NCBI RefSeq assembly: GCF_001467825.1
Contig: NZ_LNYK01000026.1
Coordinates: 21,385-85,384, forward strand
Length of the DNA: 64,000 nt
Direction of reading: 5' to 3'
Source of the DNA: Legionella londiniensis
GTDB lineage: Bacteria; Pseudomonadota; Gammaproteobacteria; Legionellales; Legionellaceae
The notes beneath the pieces are model-generated. The model ran no database searches. It saw only the letters and a program-made list of their open reading frames with translations, and was not told the origin of the DNA. This document shows positions 37,080-46,067 of the stretch, in pieces (positions within the stretch are counted from its first letter, which is position 1; each line of letters starts with the position of its first letter). The position numbers and the translations under genes were made by a program.

Positions 37080-37398
37080 ATAATCTGCTCACTGTATGCG
37101 GATATGATTAAAATCGGCAAAATTATTTACAACTTTAACAAAAAAACAAAAAACATATTAAATAATTAGTCTTTTTTTTCTTTTTTTGCCAATTGAGCCA
37201 AGATGTTTGGCTAATAAGCTCATTGGGAAATCGAAATTTGCAGCAGGTAAAAGATAAGGTCATAGAACCTATAATTGTCCCGTTTAAGGAACAATAATTT
37301 TTTCATTGGGATTTTACGAGCGATTGGCAGAGAAAAAAGCCCTTATTCCCTGAATAAGTTTTGAGCCGTAAGCATCATCAATTTTTACCCTTTCTTGA
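37080..37398. other. Intergenic region, 319 bases, no gene
   Basis: AT-rich, with runs of T and A around 37140-37190. No tRNA, no convincing hairpin terminator and no supported gene. A 30-codon leftward open tail ending near 37314 is discussed among the rejected items. Confidence 0.5.
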
Positions 37399-38349
37399 TT
37401 AAAATGGCCTTCTTGGTTTTATTTTAAAGGCAATGATATGCAATATACTTACAATAGGTAATAAAAATAAATAGCTTATTTTTTCAATGAGCGTATATAA
37501 GTATTTCAGCTTTCCGTCAGACGAGGCATACATATAGTCAAACCTCTGAAATACAGGCCATTTATATAGCCTAAAGCCCGATTCTTCTTTAAATCCAAGG
37601 AAGAAATGGCCAGTAAAATGACCTAAAAATTGAAAGAATTTATTAGGATAAAACACATAAGTCGCTGAGGAAGAAGGCTCAAGATACTCAGTATAGTGCC
37701 AACAATTTCTAGGCAAAAACAGCATATCTCCCCTTTCCAGAATAACTTCATAACCCTCAGCCTGCGCAAGCTTTGGGTATTGTTTCAATAAAAGGTCATC
37801 AGGTTCTGAGAAATCAATTAATGAATCACCGAAAAAAGGTAGTTTATATAGATACTTATTTTGTTCTTTCGTAAAAAGTAATAACCTCTTTTTCCCACTC
37901 AGACATAAATGAAGGTTGCAAGTATGCTCTCTATCATAATGAAGCGGCGTGTTCGTATTGGCACCTCCAAAATAAAAAGTCATTTTGATTTTTTCATTAA
38001 AATACCTTGGCCTAAAAGGGATTATTTGCCATAGCGGCACATGCTTTTCTATTTCGGATGTTATATTGGAAGAAAACATCTCAGCAAATATTCTGTGGGG
38101 TTCGTTATTTTTTATTTGGGAAATGACCTCTGCAAAATTTCCTGTACGAAAGTTAATCAGTTTATTATTCAAATAGGTACAGTAAGTTGTCTGAATGGTG
38201 TTAAAACGTTCAAAATATTCCAAGGAAAATGTATCAGTAAATTGGGGTATTTTTAAAAGAATCGGTTCTTTTGAGTGATAAAGGATATTTTTGATTAATC
38301 TTTCCTCACTATATCCATATATAATCGTTTTTATTTTTTTTATTTTCAT
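37399..38349 (-). CDS. JmjC/cupin_8-like Fe(II)/2-oxoglutarate oxygenase
   Basis: 316 residues. The double-stranded beta-helix iron site is visible as His137-x-Asp139 in PLHYDREH and distal His218 in CWHYTEY, after LERGDMLFLPRN, the characteristic JmjC/cupin_8 segment. Such enzymes hydroxylate proteins or small molecules. The C-terminal 30 residues are a hydrophobic helix ending in a basic tail (KIKPRRPF), suggesting membrane attachment. It overlaps the preceding methyltransferase gene by one base (TAATG), so the two are translationally coupled. Both are markedly more AT-rich than the flanking genes, consistent with recent acquisition. Substrate unknown. Confidence 0.75.
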   Translation of the reverse strand: MKIKKIKTIIYGYSEERLIKNILYHSKEPILLKIPQFTDTFSLEYFERFNTIQTTYCTYLNNKLINFRTGNFAEVISQIKNNEPHRIFAEMFSSNITSEIEKHVPLWQIIPFRPRYFNEKIKMTFYFGGANTNTPLHYDREHTCNLHLCLSGKKRLLLFTKEQNKYLYKLPFFGDSLIDFSEPDDLLLKQYPKLAQAEGYEVILERGDMLFLPRNCWHYTEYLEPSSSATYVFYPNKFFQFLGHFTGHFFLGFKEESGFRLYKWPVFQRFDYMYASSDGKLKYLYTLIEKISYLFLLPIVSILHIIAFKIKPRRPF

Positions 38350-39320
38350 TATTTAACCTTTTGAATTAGATAATAAAAATAATATTTTTTACCCCAAAAC
38401 TTATCCTTTCTGGCAACCTTGGCCACCCATTGCAAGGCTGGATTTTTAAACCTGATTTTCCACCAAGGCAGGAATATGAGACCGAAAACCGCCGCTAAAG
38501 TGGGAAGTTCCTGGAGTATTTTATTTGGCTCATGGCCGATAATGGATAGGGCAGCTCTATAAAATGATTCTTCATTAACAATTAAACGTTGATAGAGAGA
38601 AGCTTGCACCAATTTTGTAATATCAGTTTTTTGAATAATTTTTAATTTTTTGCTCTCTTTAACAAATTTTTCTAATTTGGTTGATTGATCCTTATGAATA
38701 TAATAATGATCTGAATAGCAAAAAAAACCACCAACAGACAAGATGCGCTCAACTTCTGAAAAAAAATCTTCGATATTAGGGTACAAATGGGAGCTCTCAA
38801 GGTTGGTAATAATATCGAAGCTTTCATTTTCTAAAGGAAGGTTTTCTGCATCAGACTGGATAAAATTCACTTTGTTTTGCAAATAGAAATGATCATTGGA
38901 GTGAGCGATTAAGCGATCAACCAAATCGACACCTAATGCGTAATTGGTTTTTAATAATTCAGCGCTTGCTTTAAGGCCAAGACCATTACCGCAGCCGACG
39001 TCTAACAGTCTTTTGTTAAAAAATTGATTTTTTATTAATGGTCTTATCAGAAAATAAAGAAGTAATTGAGAATTGATATCTTGTACTTCAGATACAGATG
39101 AAAAATTGAAATTTAGCTCTTTGTATTCACTGTAAATTTTTTCATCCCATAATCCGAGGTTCAAAAAAATTTTATCATGGTGCAATGCCCCAAACGTGTT
39201 ATAGCTGTCTTGGATGAGTTTTTTGAGCAATCTAACTTCTGAAGATCCAAGGTGATGGTGCTTCATCACAAAACCAATTTGCCTGGCAGCCTGACTATAA
39301 GTTTTGATATTGTTATTCAT
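38349..39320 (-). CDS. SAM-dependent methyltransferase, phthiotriol/sterol-C24-methyltransferase-like
   Basis: 323 residues. SAM motif I is LLDVGCGNGLGLKA, followed by the acidic GVDLVD and the DAENLPLENESFD post-motif and a NLESSHLYPNIEDFF segment. That last pattern (E.SHCYP/HLYP) is shared with methyltransferases acting on lipid or polyketide hydroxyls, such as the mycobacterial phthiotriol methyltransferase. The first 75 residues are an all-helical extension. Coupled to the JmjC-like oxygenase downstream and AT-rich like it. A lipid or polyketide substrate is plausible; no direct evidence ties it to the synthase 11 kb away. Confidence 0.75.
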   Translation of the reverse strand: MNNNIKTYSQAARQIGFVMKHHHLGSSEVRLLKKLIQDSYNTFGALHHDKIFLNLGLWDEKIYSEYKELNFNFSSVSEVQDINSQLLLYFLIRPLIKNQFFNKRLLDVGCGNGLGLKASAELLKTNYALGVDLVDRLIAHSNDHFYLQNKVNFIQSDAENLPLENESFDIITNLESSHLYPNIEDFFSEVERILSVGGFFCYSDHYYIHKDQSTKLEKFVKESKKLKIIQKTDITKLVQASLYQRLIVNEESFYRAALSIIGHEPNKILQELPTLAAVFGLIFLPWWKIRFKNPALQWVAKVARKDKFWGKKYYFYYLIQKVK

Positions 39321-39454
39321 TAATTTGGAGGCATGGTGAATCTAATTTGAATTATAGTAAAGGAAATTCAAAAAACATTTAATGATGAGTAATGATAAAA
39401 ATTTCTGATCGAGGTATAAAGATTTCTTTTTGAACAGATCAACCATGCCTCCGG

Positions 39455-40297
39455 CTACTGTCGCGCCATTCTGATGTTTTTAACCGGTGAAATGGGTATT
39501 GAACTTCTTGTCGGGTTGATATCAAGCCCCCCGCGCCTTGTATATCTTGCAGTAACAATCAATTCAGATGGCTTGCAATATGTTTGAATGTCCATAAATA
39601 TCCGCTCGACGCATTGCTCATGAAATTCATTGTGGTTGCGGAATGATATAAGATATTTCAGAAGCCCGGCCTCATCAATTTTCGCGCCTGTATAAGAAAT
39701 CTGGATAGATCCCCAGTCCGGTTGACCCGTTACCAAACAATTTGATTTCAGCAAGTGTGAGTACAGTGTTTCTTTCACCTTGCGGTTCTCTTTGGCGCTT
39801 AAGAGTTGCGGGTTTACCTGGTAAGAGTCAGGCTCAATGTCCAAAAAATCAAGACATGTTCCTTCGAAAGTCTCAATTTTTTGGCTCAACAAATCATCCA
39901 GTGTGTGTAGGGTTATCAACACGTCTCCATCAACCGCCCGCTTTATATCTTTCAACAGGCGCGCGCGGAGCTCATCAACTGAAACCAGCCGAGTATTGTT
40001 AAATGAATTCAGATACAATTTGAATGATTTTGACTCAATGAGATTGACTGAATGACAGCTTATGTCGAACTGGACAATTGCGTTTTGCGGCTTACCTTTA
40101 GGGTTCAGCCAGGAAACCTCATAGGCATTCCAGGTATCAAAGCCAAAGAATGGCAGGGGCTCTGGCACCTTGATCTCATCGCGCTTGCCTTTTCGAGGAA
40201 TGGGAAATAACAATTCCGGAGCGTATTCAGAAACATAAGTGATTTTCTTCCCAAGCGGCGAGTTGCTTGCTTCTTTGCAATGATCATCTTTTACCAT
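39455..40297 (-). CDS. queF: NADPH-dependent 7-cyano-7-deazaguanine (preQ0) reductase, QueF
   Basis: Reduces the nitrile of preQ0 to preQ1 in queuosine tRNA modification. The 280-residue length is the bimodular (E. coli) form of QueF. The catalytic Cys187 (KSNCLVTGQPDWGS) and the proton-donating Asp194 are present, as is the ESKSFKLYLNSF substrate block in the N-terminal half and the EQCVERIF C-terminal segment. Monocistronic on the minus strand; I see no convincing preQ1 riboswitch in the upstream bases. Confidence 0.96.
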   Translation of the reverse strand: MVKDDHCKEASNSPLGKKITYVSEYAPELLFPIPRKGKRDEIKVPEPLPFFGFDTWNAYEVSWLNPKGKPQNAIVQFDISCHSVNLIESKSFKLYLNSFNNTRLVSVDELRARLLKDIKRAVDGDVLITLHTLDDLLSQKIETFEGTCLDFLDIEPDSYQVNPQLLSAKENRKVKETLYSHLLKSNCLVTGQPDWGSIQISYTGAKIDEAGLLKYLISFRNHNEFHEQCVERIFMDIQTYCKPSELIVTARYTRRGGLDINPTRSSIPISPVKNIRMARQ

Positions 40298-40611
40298 CGA
40301 CTTTGGCCTTTCTGCATATTCAAATTTGGGTTTTATTCTAAAATGACGCGCCGGCAGGGCGTAACCCCAAAGCCTTTGTCTTAAAAGTGTATTCTTTGGA
40401 TAACATCATTAGAAAAACGGATTACATTATAAAAAAACTGGTCGCATTGTTCAATGCGAGATAATAATCAAAATTGTTTTTGTCGCACTGTAAAATTTTA
40501 AAATCCATATGTCATATCAATGTATTTCCATATCAGTTGATAGACTTCCCATATGAATTGTTTTAAATTCATAAATGTTACGCCTATAAACCCAAAACAG
40601 GGACGTAGAAA
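40298..40611. other. Intergenic region between divergent queF and the hydrolase gene
   Basis: 314 bases of AT-rich DNA that must hold promoters for both genes. No small gene, RNA gene or clear hairpin is evident. Confidence 0.5.
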
Positions 40612-41709
40612 ATGAAACTCAAGGCCGCCTTTATATTCATTCTTTCATTCAATTTAAGTCTCTCTTTTGCCTGTACGAATATCTTAATCAAGGCAAAGGA
40701 TGGCGCTGTTGTTATTGGACGCACTTTGGAATTTGGCCCGCCGCTTGACAGTGAAATCATCACGTCCCCAAAAGGACGAAAGTTTACGAATAAAGCTTTA
40801 AATGGCCAGGAAAGTCAATCATGGACTGCAAAATATGGCTATGTGTATTTAAATTTCTTCCATCAGGATCATGCTGTTGACGGCATGAATGAAAAAGGGC
40901 TTTCCATGGGGTTTCTCTATTTGCCGGGTTTTACAGACTATCCCGAAGCCACAAATGAGAACGTCAAACAAGGCATCCCCTATTACCAACTGGGGGACTG
41001 GATTTTAAGTCAGTTTGAAACGGTAGAGGAAGTCAAGGCAAAATTAAGCAGGCTGATTGTATTTGGCCAGGATTTGGATGTGCCTCAGCAAGGAAAAGTA
41101 ACTTTTCCGGTTCATGTAATTGTTAATGATTCCAAAGGCAAAAGTATTGTTATCGAGTTTAACAAAAAAGACATGCAAGTATACGATAACCCACTTGGAA
41201 TCTTGACAAACGCCCCTACTTTTGACTGGCATATCAATAACTTGAAAAATTACACCAATTTAAGTCCTTATGCTGTTGAACCAATCAAAGAGGATGGAAT
41301 TACATACAGCGCAACCAGCCAGGGCGCCGGCATGTTCGGCCTGCCAGGAGACAGTACATCCCCTTCGCGATTCGTGAAAATGGCTTTTTTACAGACAACG
41401 GCTTTACCTGTAGAAAATGCTGAAAAAGCTGTGGTTTTAGCCCATCACATCATTGAAAATGTATTTATACCAAACGGGATGGTGCGCAATCCCAAGGGAT
41501 CTGCTGGAACAGAAACAACGCAGTGGACAGTGTTTAAAGACTTAAAGAATGCCAAGCTCTATTTTAAAAGCTATGACTACCCCATGCTGCAGTCAATTGA
41601 TCTTAAAAAACTGGATTTAGGTGAAAATGCCCGTGTGCTGAGATTGCCGGTTAACCATCAAGCCGAACTCTCAAAAGATGTTACTGAGATTATTGCCGGG
41701 AAAGCGTAA
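40612..41709 (+). CDS. Exported choloylglycine hydrolase / penicillin-V-acylase family (Ntn) amidohydrolase
   Basis: 365 residues. The signal peptide ends at SFA and the next residue, Cys21 (CTNILIK), becomes the N-terminal nucleophile, exactly as Ntn hydrolases need. Supporting residues are present: Arg in GRTLEF, Asn in LTNAPTFDWH, and Arg in SPSRFVK. Relatives hydrolyse bile-salt amides, penicillin V or N-acyl homoserine lactones; gram-negative exported members often prefer acyl-homoserine lactones or penicillin V. The specificity is not decidable from sequence. The ribosome site AGGGACG is well placed. Confidence 0.9.
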   Translation: MKLKAAFIFILSFNLSLSFACTNILIKAKDGAVVIGRTLEFGPPLDSEIITSPKGRKFTNKALNGQESQSWTAKYGYVYLNFFHQDHAVDGMNEKGLSMGFLYLPGFTDYPEATNENVKQGIPYYQLGDWILSQFETVEEVKAKLSRLIVFGQDLDVPQQGKVTFPVHVIVNDSKGKSIVIEFNKKDMQVYDNPLGILTNAPTFDWHINNLKNYTNLSPYAVEPIKEDGITYSATSQGAGMFGLPGDSTSPSRFVKMAFLQTTALPVENAEKAVVLAHHIIENVFIPNGMVRNPKGSAGTETTQWTVFKDLKNAKLYFKSYDYPMLQSIDLKKLDLGENARVLRLPVNHQAELSKDVTEIIAGKA

Positions 41710-41726
41710 ACCCAAACCGGCAAGCT

Positions 41727-42644
41727 TCAGCTTTTTGCCATGGTTTCTACGGGTTGGTCTTTATCATGCATAGTTATAAGCATCTGGCTTTGAGCCTTAC
41801 TCATCAAGGCATCAAAATCGACGAGATTACGCGTTAAATTCTCAGGCGAATTCAGGATTAGCCGCGCAAAGCAAGTCGCAAAAAGCAACCGCCTGAGCTC
41901 CGATAGCGTGCCCTGGAATTGCGCAACCTCTTTTTTTAAAGCTAAATCGGCGCTTAAATCCGAAACGAGGCTTTCTGCTGCCTTTGCCAAAGCAGAAAAG
42001 CGTTCATTGGTTTCATCTCGCAGCCTGGAAATATAGGTATAACGATTCACTGGCAAGTTTTTTTCTTCCCGCAGTTCCTGCGCTTTCTTTTTGAGAAAAC
42101 GATAAGTCAGCAATTGGTGAAAAAAATAAAGCTTGCGCCCGTAACGATAGGAATCAAACAAAAAATAATCCGCAGATAGAATAATAGCAACTCCGATTAA
42201 GGTGCAGATTGCCCTGTTTAACACCATCTCGACCGGACCTTCTGCTGTTATTTCTTCAACTGTTAGCGCAGTGAGCAGAAATACAAAAAAAGTGGTAAAA
42301 AAAACTTTGATGTCATATCGATTCGAGTTCATGCCGGAAACAACCATCAAAATTGCAGATCCAATCAACAAAACGGGAATCAAGCGATAATTTATTTGCA
42401 CAAGATAAAGTACTGGCATCATTAAAACGAGAGCAAGCATAGTGCCTTTGATTCGCCGAATCGAGCGCTTGACAATCAAACCGGGCTGAATACCCGCACA
42501 TATCACCATCACCGAAAGAAACACCCATCTTTTATGGGGGATTGTTGAAAATAAAAAGACACAAAGCGCCATGATGTACATAAGCGCCAAATGCGTGAAC
42601 CTCGCATATTCTAGTTTTCTTTTTAAGAAGGATAGTTGTTGCAT
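41727..42644 (-). CDS. FUSC/AaeB-type efflux pump, C-terminal half encoded separately
   Basis: 305 residues: five or six membrane helices in the first 150 residues (for example ALMYIMALCVFLFS and AILMVVSGM), then a cytoplasmic helical domain. The segment QPGLIVKRSIRRIKGTMLAL is the FUSC signature (R-I-GT). FUSC pumps such as AaeB and YccS are single proteins of about 650 residues with two such halves; here the halves are two overlapping genes. The ATG at 42644 has GGAACC upstream and is preferred to an upstream GTG at 42659. Overlaps the preceding gene by 22 bases. Confidence 0.75.
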   Translation of the reverse strand: MQQLSFLKRKLEYARFTHLALMYIMALCVFLFSTIPHKRWVFLSVMVICAGIQPGLIVKRSIRRIKGTMLALVLMMPVLYLVQINYRLIPVLLIGSAILMVVSGMNSNRYDIKVFFTTFFVFLLTALTVEEITAEGPVEMVLNRAICTLIGVAIILSADYFLFDSYRYGRKLYFFHQLLTYRFLKKKAQELREEKNLPVNRYTYISRLRDETNERFSALAKAAESLVSDLSADLALKKEVAQFQGTLSELRRLLFATCFARLILNSPENLTRNLVDFDALMSKAQSQMLITMHDKDQPVETMAKS

Positions 42645-43558
42645 AACCGGTTCCAGCACATAATGATCTTGATGAGATATTCACTCACAAGATTTTGCAA
42701 TGGCGTTTCCGGCCTTAACCGCAGAAGACAAGGCAGGCGCTGCTGTTTTTGATGCTTCATATGGAGTTTTAGCAACTGCAAATAGCGTCTTACAGTCCAC
42801 CAGAACCGCATATTGTTATCCGCTTCAAAGCGATTAAACAAGGCAAATTCAATATTCCTAAGGTTAGCAGATAATTGGCATACATCCCGAAAACAGGATT
42901 TAGGAACGAGCCGTCGGTAGGTTCGCATCATACCAAGATGAGGAATTTCTATCATATACTCAGGGCTCATTTTTTGATGGACACTGGCTTCAATTCTTTT
43001 TTCAAGACAAACGATAAACTGTCTGACCGCATGTACCCAGATGATGAGATAACGATTAGGAAAAACAATCAAACAAACAAACAACGTTCCCATGGAAAGG
43101 AGGCTTGCCATTAAAATTTCATAAGCACCCCCAAGGTTGGCAGCCGGCTGCAAAGATAAATTAATCGTGCTGACGGCGATGATGAGCATGGAGGCATTTT
43201 TAAACTTTGGGAAATGGTCGGCAATGATAAAATAAACAACGGCTAAAAATAGAATGGCATAAAAAAAGAAAAAAAATCGAAAGGGAAATATCAAATAAAA
43301 TGAAATACTCCCAATAATAATTGCTGTAAAAACAAAGAGTAAAATACAGTCTCTTTCTTGAAAGCTTGTCGCTGTTGGTAATTCGTATAAAAATACCACA
43401 ATCACAGGCGCTATGAAGGCAAGAAACCTGTCAGGTAAAAAGAGCCAATACACAAATACCATAACGACCGCTGTGAATAATGCCTTGTGAAAAGTCATAC
43501 GGTACAAACCGTAAGGATCATTTCGCTCAAGCCAGCTGGCAAGGTTTGATGTAAACAT
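42623..43558 (-). CDS. FUSC/AaeB-type efflux pump, N-terminal half encoded separately
   Basis: 311 residues with five or six membrane helices at 30-180 and a cytoplasmic C-terminal helical part. YRMTFHKALFTAVVMVFVYWL matches the first helix of AaeB-like pumps, and the LFVCLIVFPNRYL region ends the membrane block. It lies between the membrane-fusion gene (32-base overlap) and the second pump half, so all four proteins are probably made in fixed ratio. Start set at MFTSNLA with GGAG upstream. Confidence 0.75.
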   Translation of the reverse strand: MFTSNLASWLERNDPYGLYRMTFHKALFTAVVMVFVYWLFLPDRFLAFIAPVIVVFLYELPTATSFQERDCILLFVFTAIIIGSISFYLIFPFRFFFFFYAILFLAVVYFIIADHFPKFKNASMLIIAVSTINLSLQPAANLGGAYEILMASLLSMGTLFVCLIVFPNRYLIIWVHAVRQFIVCLEKRIEASVHQKMSPEYMIEIPHLGMMRTYRRLVPKSCFRDVCQLSANLRNIEFALFNRFEADNNMRFWWTVRRYLQLLKLHMKHQKQQRLPCLLRLRPETPLQNLVSEYLIKIIMCWNRLCNNYPS

Positions 43559-44543
43559 AAGCACTCGCTCCAACCCGCAAGGGATAACGGGGGTCAGGAT
43601 CAGTCACGCGAATAATAACCGGCAATCGTTGTGGAAGAAGAATCCACTGGTTCTCATTAATGACTGTTTGCAGCTGTGTTCTGGGATCAACAAGTTGTCG
43701 ATTGGCCGACCAAAAATCGGAATCTACAATCCCATGAAACATCTTTCGTCCAAGATACATACGGGGAAAAATATAGGCTTTACATCCCTTGCGCACATTC
43801 CGTAAATCTGTCTCGTTAAAGTTAGCCTGAATGAAAAGGTCATCGGTATTAATAAACGAAAATAGCGGTTGATTCACATTGACAGGCGTCCCCAATGTTA
43901 AAAACAGATTTTGAACAACGCCATTATTCTCTGCAGTGACATTGGTTAGCTCAAGATTGATTCGGGCTATATTCAGCTCTGCTTCAATGGCTTTGATTTT
44001 CTCTTCTTGCGCTTTAATCACATGGTTATCAATTTCAAGTTGTTTTAAAGCTGCTTTCCATTCATCAAGAGCGGCTTGGGTTTCCTGCTCTGAATTTTGC
44101 AGAGTAATTAAGGACACCGAGCGGATGGCATACCCCTTGCGGTATTTTTCATCATCCTGTTTCCGTTTGATATAAATTTTATGGCGAGTTTCACTGATTT
44201 TTTCATCCCGCTCATGGGTTTTCTGCAGGGCTGCCAATCTGGCGCGCGAAGCTCCAAGTTCTGCAGCGATTTTATCAACCTTGTATTGATAAGGCATGCT
44301 AAAAACAGTAAATAAAGTTTGTCCACGCTTGACATACTGCCCGTTTTTAACCTGAATACTCGTGATGAACCCGCTGACCTGCGCTGCCACAGGTCTTACA
44401 TTATTCAACACAAAGGCATTATCGGTAATGGGAAAAAGAAAAGAGAAAACATAGATCAACGCCGCTATTAATCCCGTAAAAATAATAAAATTCGGCAGAG
44501 TGATAAGCCTTCGCGCATGCTTTAATTTTGTAAAAATAGTCAC
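43527..44543 (-). CDS. HlyD/EmrA-family periplasmic membrane-fusion protein
   Basis: 338 residues: one N-terminal membrane helix (about 17-38), then the biotinyl-lipoyl-like strand VRPVAAQVSGFITSIQVKNG, a long alpha-hairpin coiled coil (AKIAELGASRARLAALQKTHE through IKAIEAELNIA) and the second lipoyl half (NNGVVQNLFLTLGTPV). Typical of the AaeA/EmrA adaptor that bridges an inner-membrane pump and an outer-membrane channel. It follows the channel gene by 27 bases and overlaps the first FUSC half, forming one tripartite export operon. Confidence 0.88.
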   Translation of the reverse strand: MTIFTKLKHARRLITLPNFIIFTGLIAALIYVFSFLFPITDNAFVLNNVRPVAAQVSGFITSIQVKNGQYVKRGQTLFTVFSMPYQYKVDKIAAELGASRARLAALQKTHERDEKISETRHKIYIKRKQDDEKYRKGYAIRSVSLITLQNSEQETQAALDEWKAALKQLEIDNHVIKAQEEKIKAIEAELNIARINLELTNVTAENNGVVQNLFLTLGTPVNVNQPLFSFINTDDLFIQANFNETDLRNVRKGCKAYIFPRMYLGRKMFHGIVDSDFWSANRQLVDPRTQLQTVINENQWILLPQRLPVIIRVTDPDPRYPLRVGASAYVYIKPCQLA

Positions 44544-44570
44544 CTTGTCACCGAATATCCGTATCCGTTA

Positions 44571-45911
44571 TTACCTAATAGCATAACCCCCCGCTAAATC
44601 CTGATAAAGCTGCACCAGCGAAAGGGCGAGCTGCAATTTGGCCTGATTGGTTTCCAGCGCGAGCTTGTCCAAATAAATTTTGTTTTCTAGCAACATCTTA
44701 TAAGAAATTAATCCTGTTTTGAACAATCCTTCCTGCAACTTATACTGATAAGCATAATCCGCTTCAGCTTTTTGCTTTTCTTGAAAAAACGCACGCATAC
44801 GGCGATTGGCTGATAAATCATTATCCACTTCGTTTAAGATACGATGAACTGCTTTCATGTACTCTGCCATGCGCGCAGCAAGCAACCCCTTTCGTGCAGT
44901 AATTGTACCGAAGGTTGCAGGATCTATAATTTCATGCAGATAACTGTCCGTCACCTCAGCAAGCTTGCTTTCAGGAAGATGCGCCTCACCAATAAATTCA
45001 TCAAGCTGCAAACTTGGGAAAAAATCGGCAAAGGCCATAGAAACCCCGGCATGCGCTTTTTTAATGGCAAATTCTCTCATTCTTAAATCCGGCCGGTTGC
45101 GAAGCACCGCAGCAGGCAAACTGCCAGGCTTAAACCGGGTCAAGTCAATAGCAGTAAAATTGTTCCGTGTTTTAATGTTTCCGGGATTTTGGTTCAGGAG
45201 AAAACGAAGGGCATTCTGGCTGACGATAATATTATGCTCTACCGGCTTGATAAGGGCTGAGACCGCCTTCTCATCCACAGAAATTTTTGCCAAATCAATA
45301 TTATTTTGCAAACCGATCCTAACATCTTCTTTCGTGAGATTAATGAGATCCATTAAATCCCTGTCCAGCTCGTTGAGTAATTTTAATTCTTCCTGCTGCG
45401 CCATCAGGGTAAAATAAGCAGCGGCTATTTGCCCGATGACCGTCAAACGAACCCCATCAATCATGGCGTGATAATACTCAACGTTGTAGCGAGCCTGCTT
45501 TTCGCGTTTAAAATGGCGGGCAATATTCATGGCATAAGATGGCCATACGCCATAAAATCCGCCAGGCACGCCAAGCGCTGGGTTTGTGGAATAGCCGGCA
45601 AATAACTCCAGTGATGGAATCCAGCCCAGTTTGACATGCTGCAGTTCGCCACGCGCTTCCTTTAAATTTGCCAAGGCAATGTGAATATCGGGATTATTTT
45701 GTAATCCCGCCGTTATCAGCTTATTCAGATCTGAATCTTCAAATTGCCGCCACCAGGCAAAACAAGGCAAATCGGATCTATCCTGAAGCGCCTGCTGGGC
45801 TGAAGGGAATTGGTCAGGGACAGCTGCCTCCGGAATCGGTGCGCTTTGGCGTGAAGCACAGCCCCAAAGAACGGTTAGAAGCAATAATAGGATACAGATT
45901 TTCTTTATCAT
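44571..45911 (-). CDS. Outer-membrane efflux lipoprotein (TolC/NodT family)
   Basis: 446 residues from the ATG at 45911; the frame opens 30 residues earlier but that part lacks a signal sequence, whereas MIKKICILLLLLTVLWGC is an ideal lipoprotein signal with the modified cysteine at 18. The mature protein shows the duplicated OMF coiled-coil plan (ALANLKEARGELQ, LRNRPDLRMREFAIKKA, the NodT block). First gene of the export operon with the HlyD-like adaptor and split FUSC pump. Substrates of FUSC pumps are often aromatic acids; here unknown. Confidence 0.88.
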   Translation of the reverse strand: MIKKICILLLLLTVLWGCASRQSAPIPEAAVPDQFPSAQQALQDRSDLPCFAWWRQFEDSDLNKLITAGLQNNPDIHIALANLKEARGELQHVKLGWIPSLELFAGYSTNPALGVPGGFYGVWPSYAMNIARHFKREKQARYNVEYYHAMIDGVRLTVIGQIAAAYFTLMAQQEELKLLNELDRDLMDLINLTKEDVRIGLQNNIDLAKISVDEKAVSALIKPVEHNIIVSQNALRFLLNQNPGNIKTRNNFTAIDLTRFKPGSLPAAVLRNRPDLRMREFAIKKAHAGVSMAFADFFPSLQLDEFIGEAHLPESKLAEVTDSYLHEIIDPATFGTITARKGLLAARMAEYMKAVHRILNEVDNDLSANRRMRAFFQEKQKAEADYAYQYKLQEGLFKTGLISYKMLLENKIYLDKLALETNQAKLQLALSLVQLYQDLAGGYAIR

Positions 45912-46067
45912 AGATAATGGGCTGCAATAATCATTTGCGTGATATGGGAAAAGCCCTGCGTCAAAGAAAATCATCGCACAAAAATCATAGGAATGTAACA
46001 AATGGAATCCCTAAGAAAGACATTCCATTAAAATAAGCTACCGATGAAATTGTAAATACAAAGGTTG

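Noticed and set aside
37314..37411. A roughly 30-codon leftward open stretch ending ...QGIRAFFSANRS, looking like a protein C-terminus
   Set aside because: No start, no ribosome site and no family I can name; it also overlaps the end of the JmjC-like gene in another frame. Could be a scar of a lost gene but cannot be supported.
40298..40420. Possible preQ1 riboswitch before queF
   Set aside because: No preQ1-I or -II core such as a CUA-containing loop with the A-rich tail is visible upstream of the queF start.
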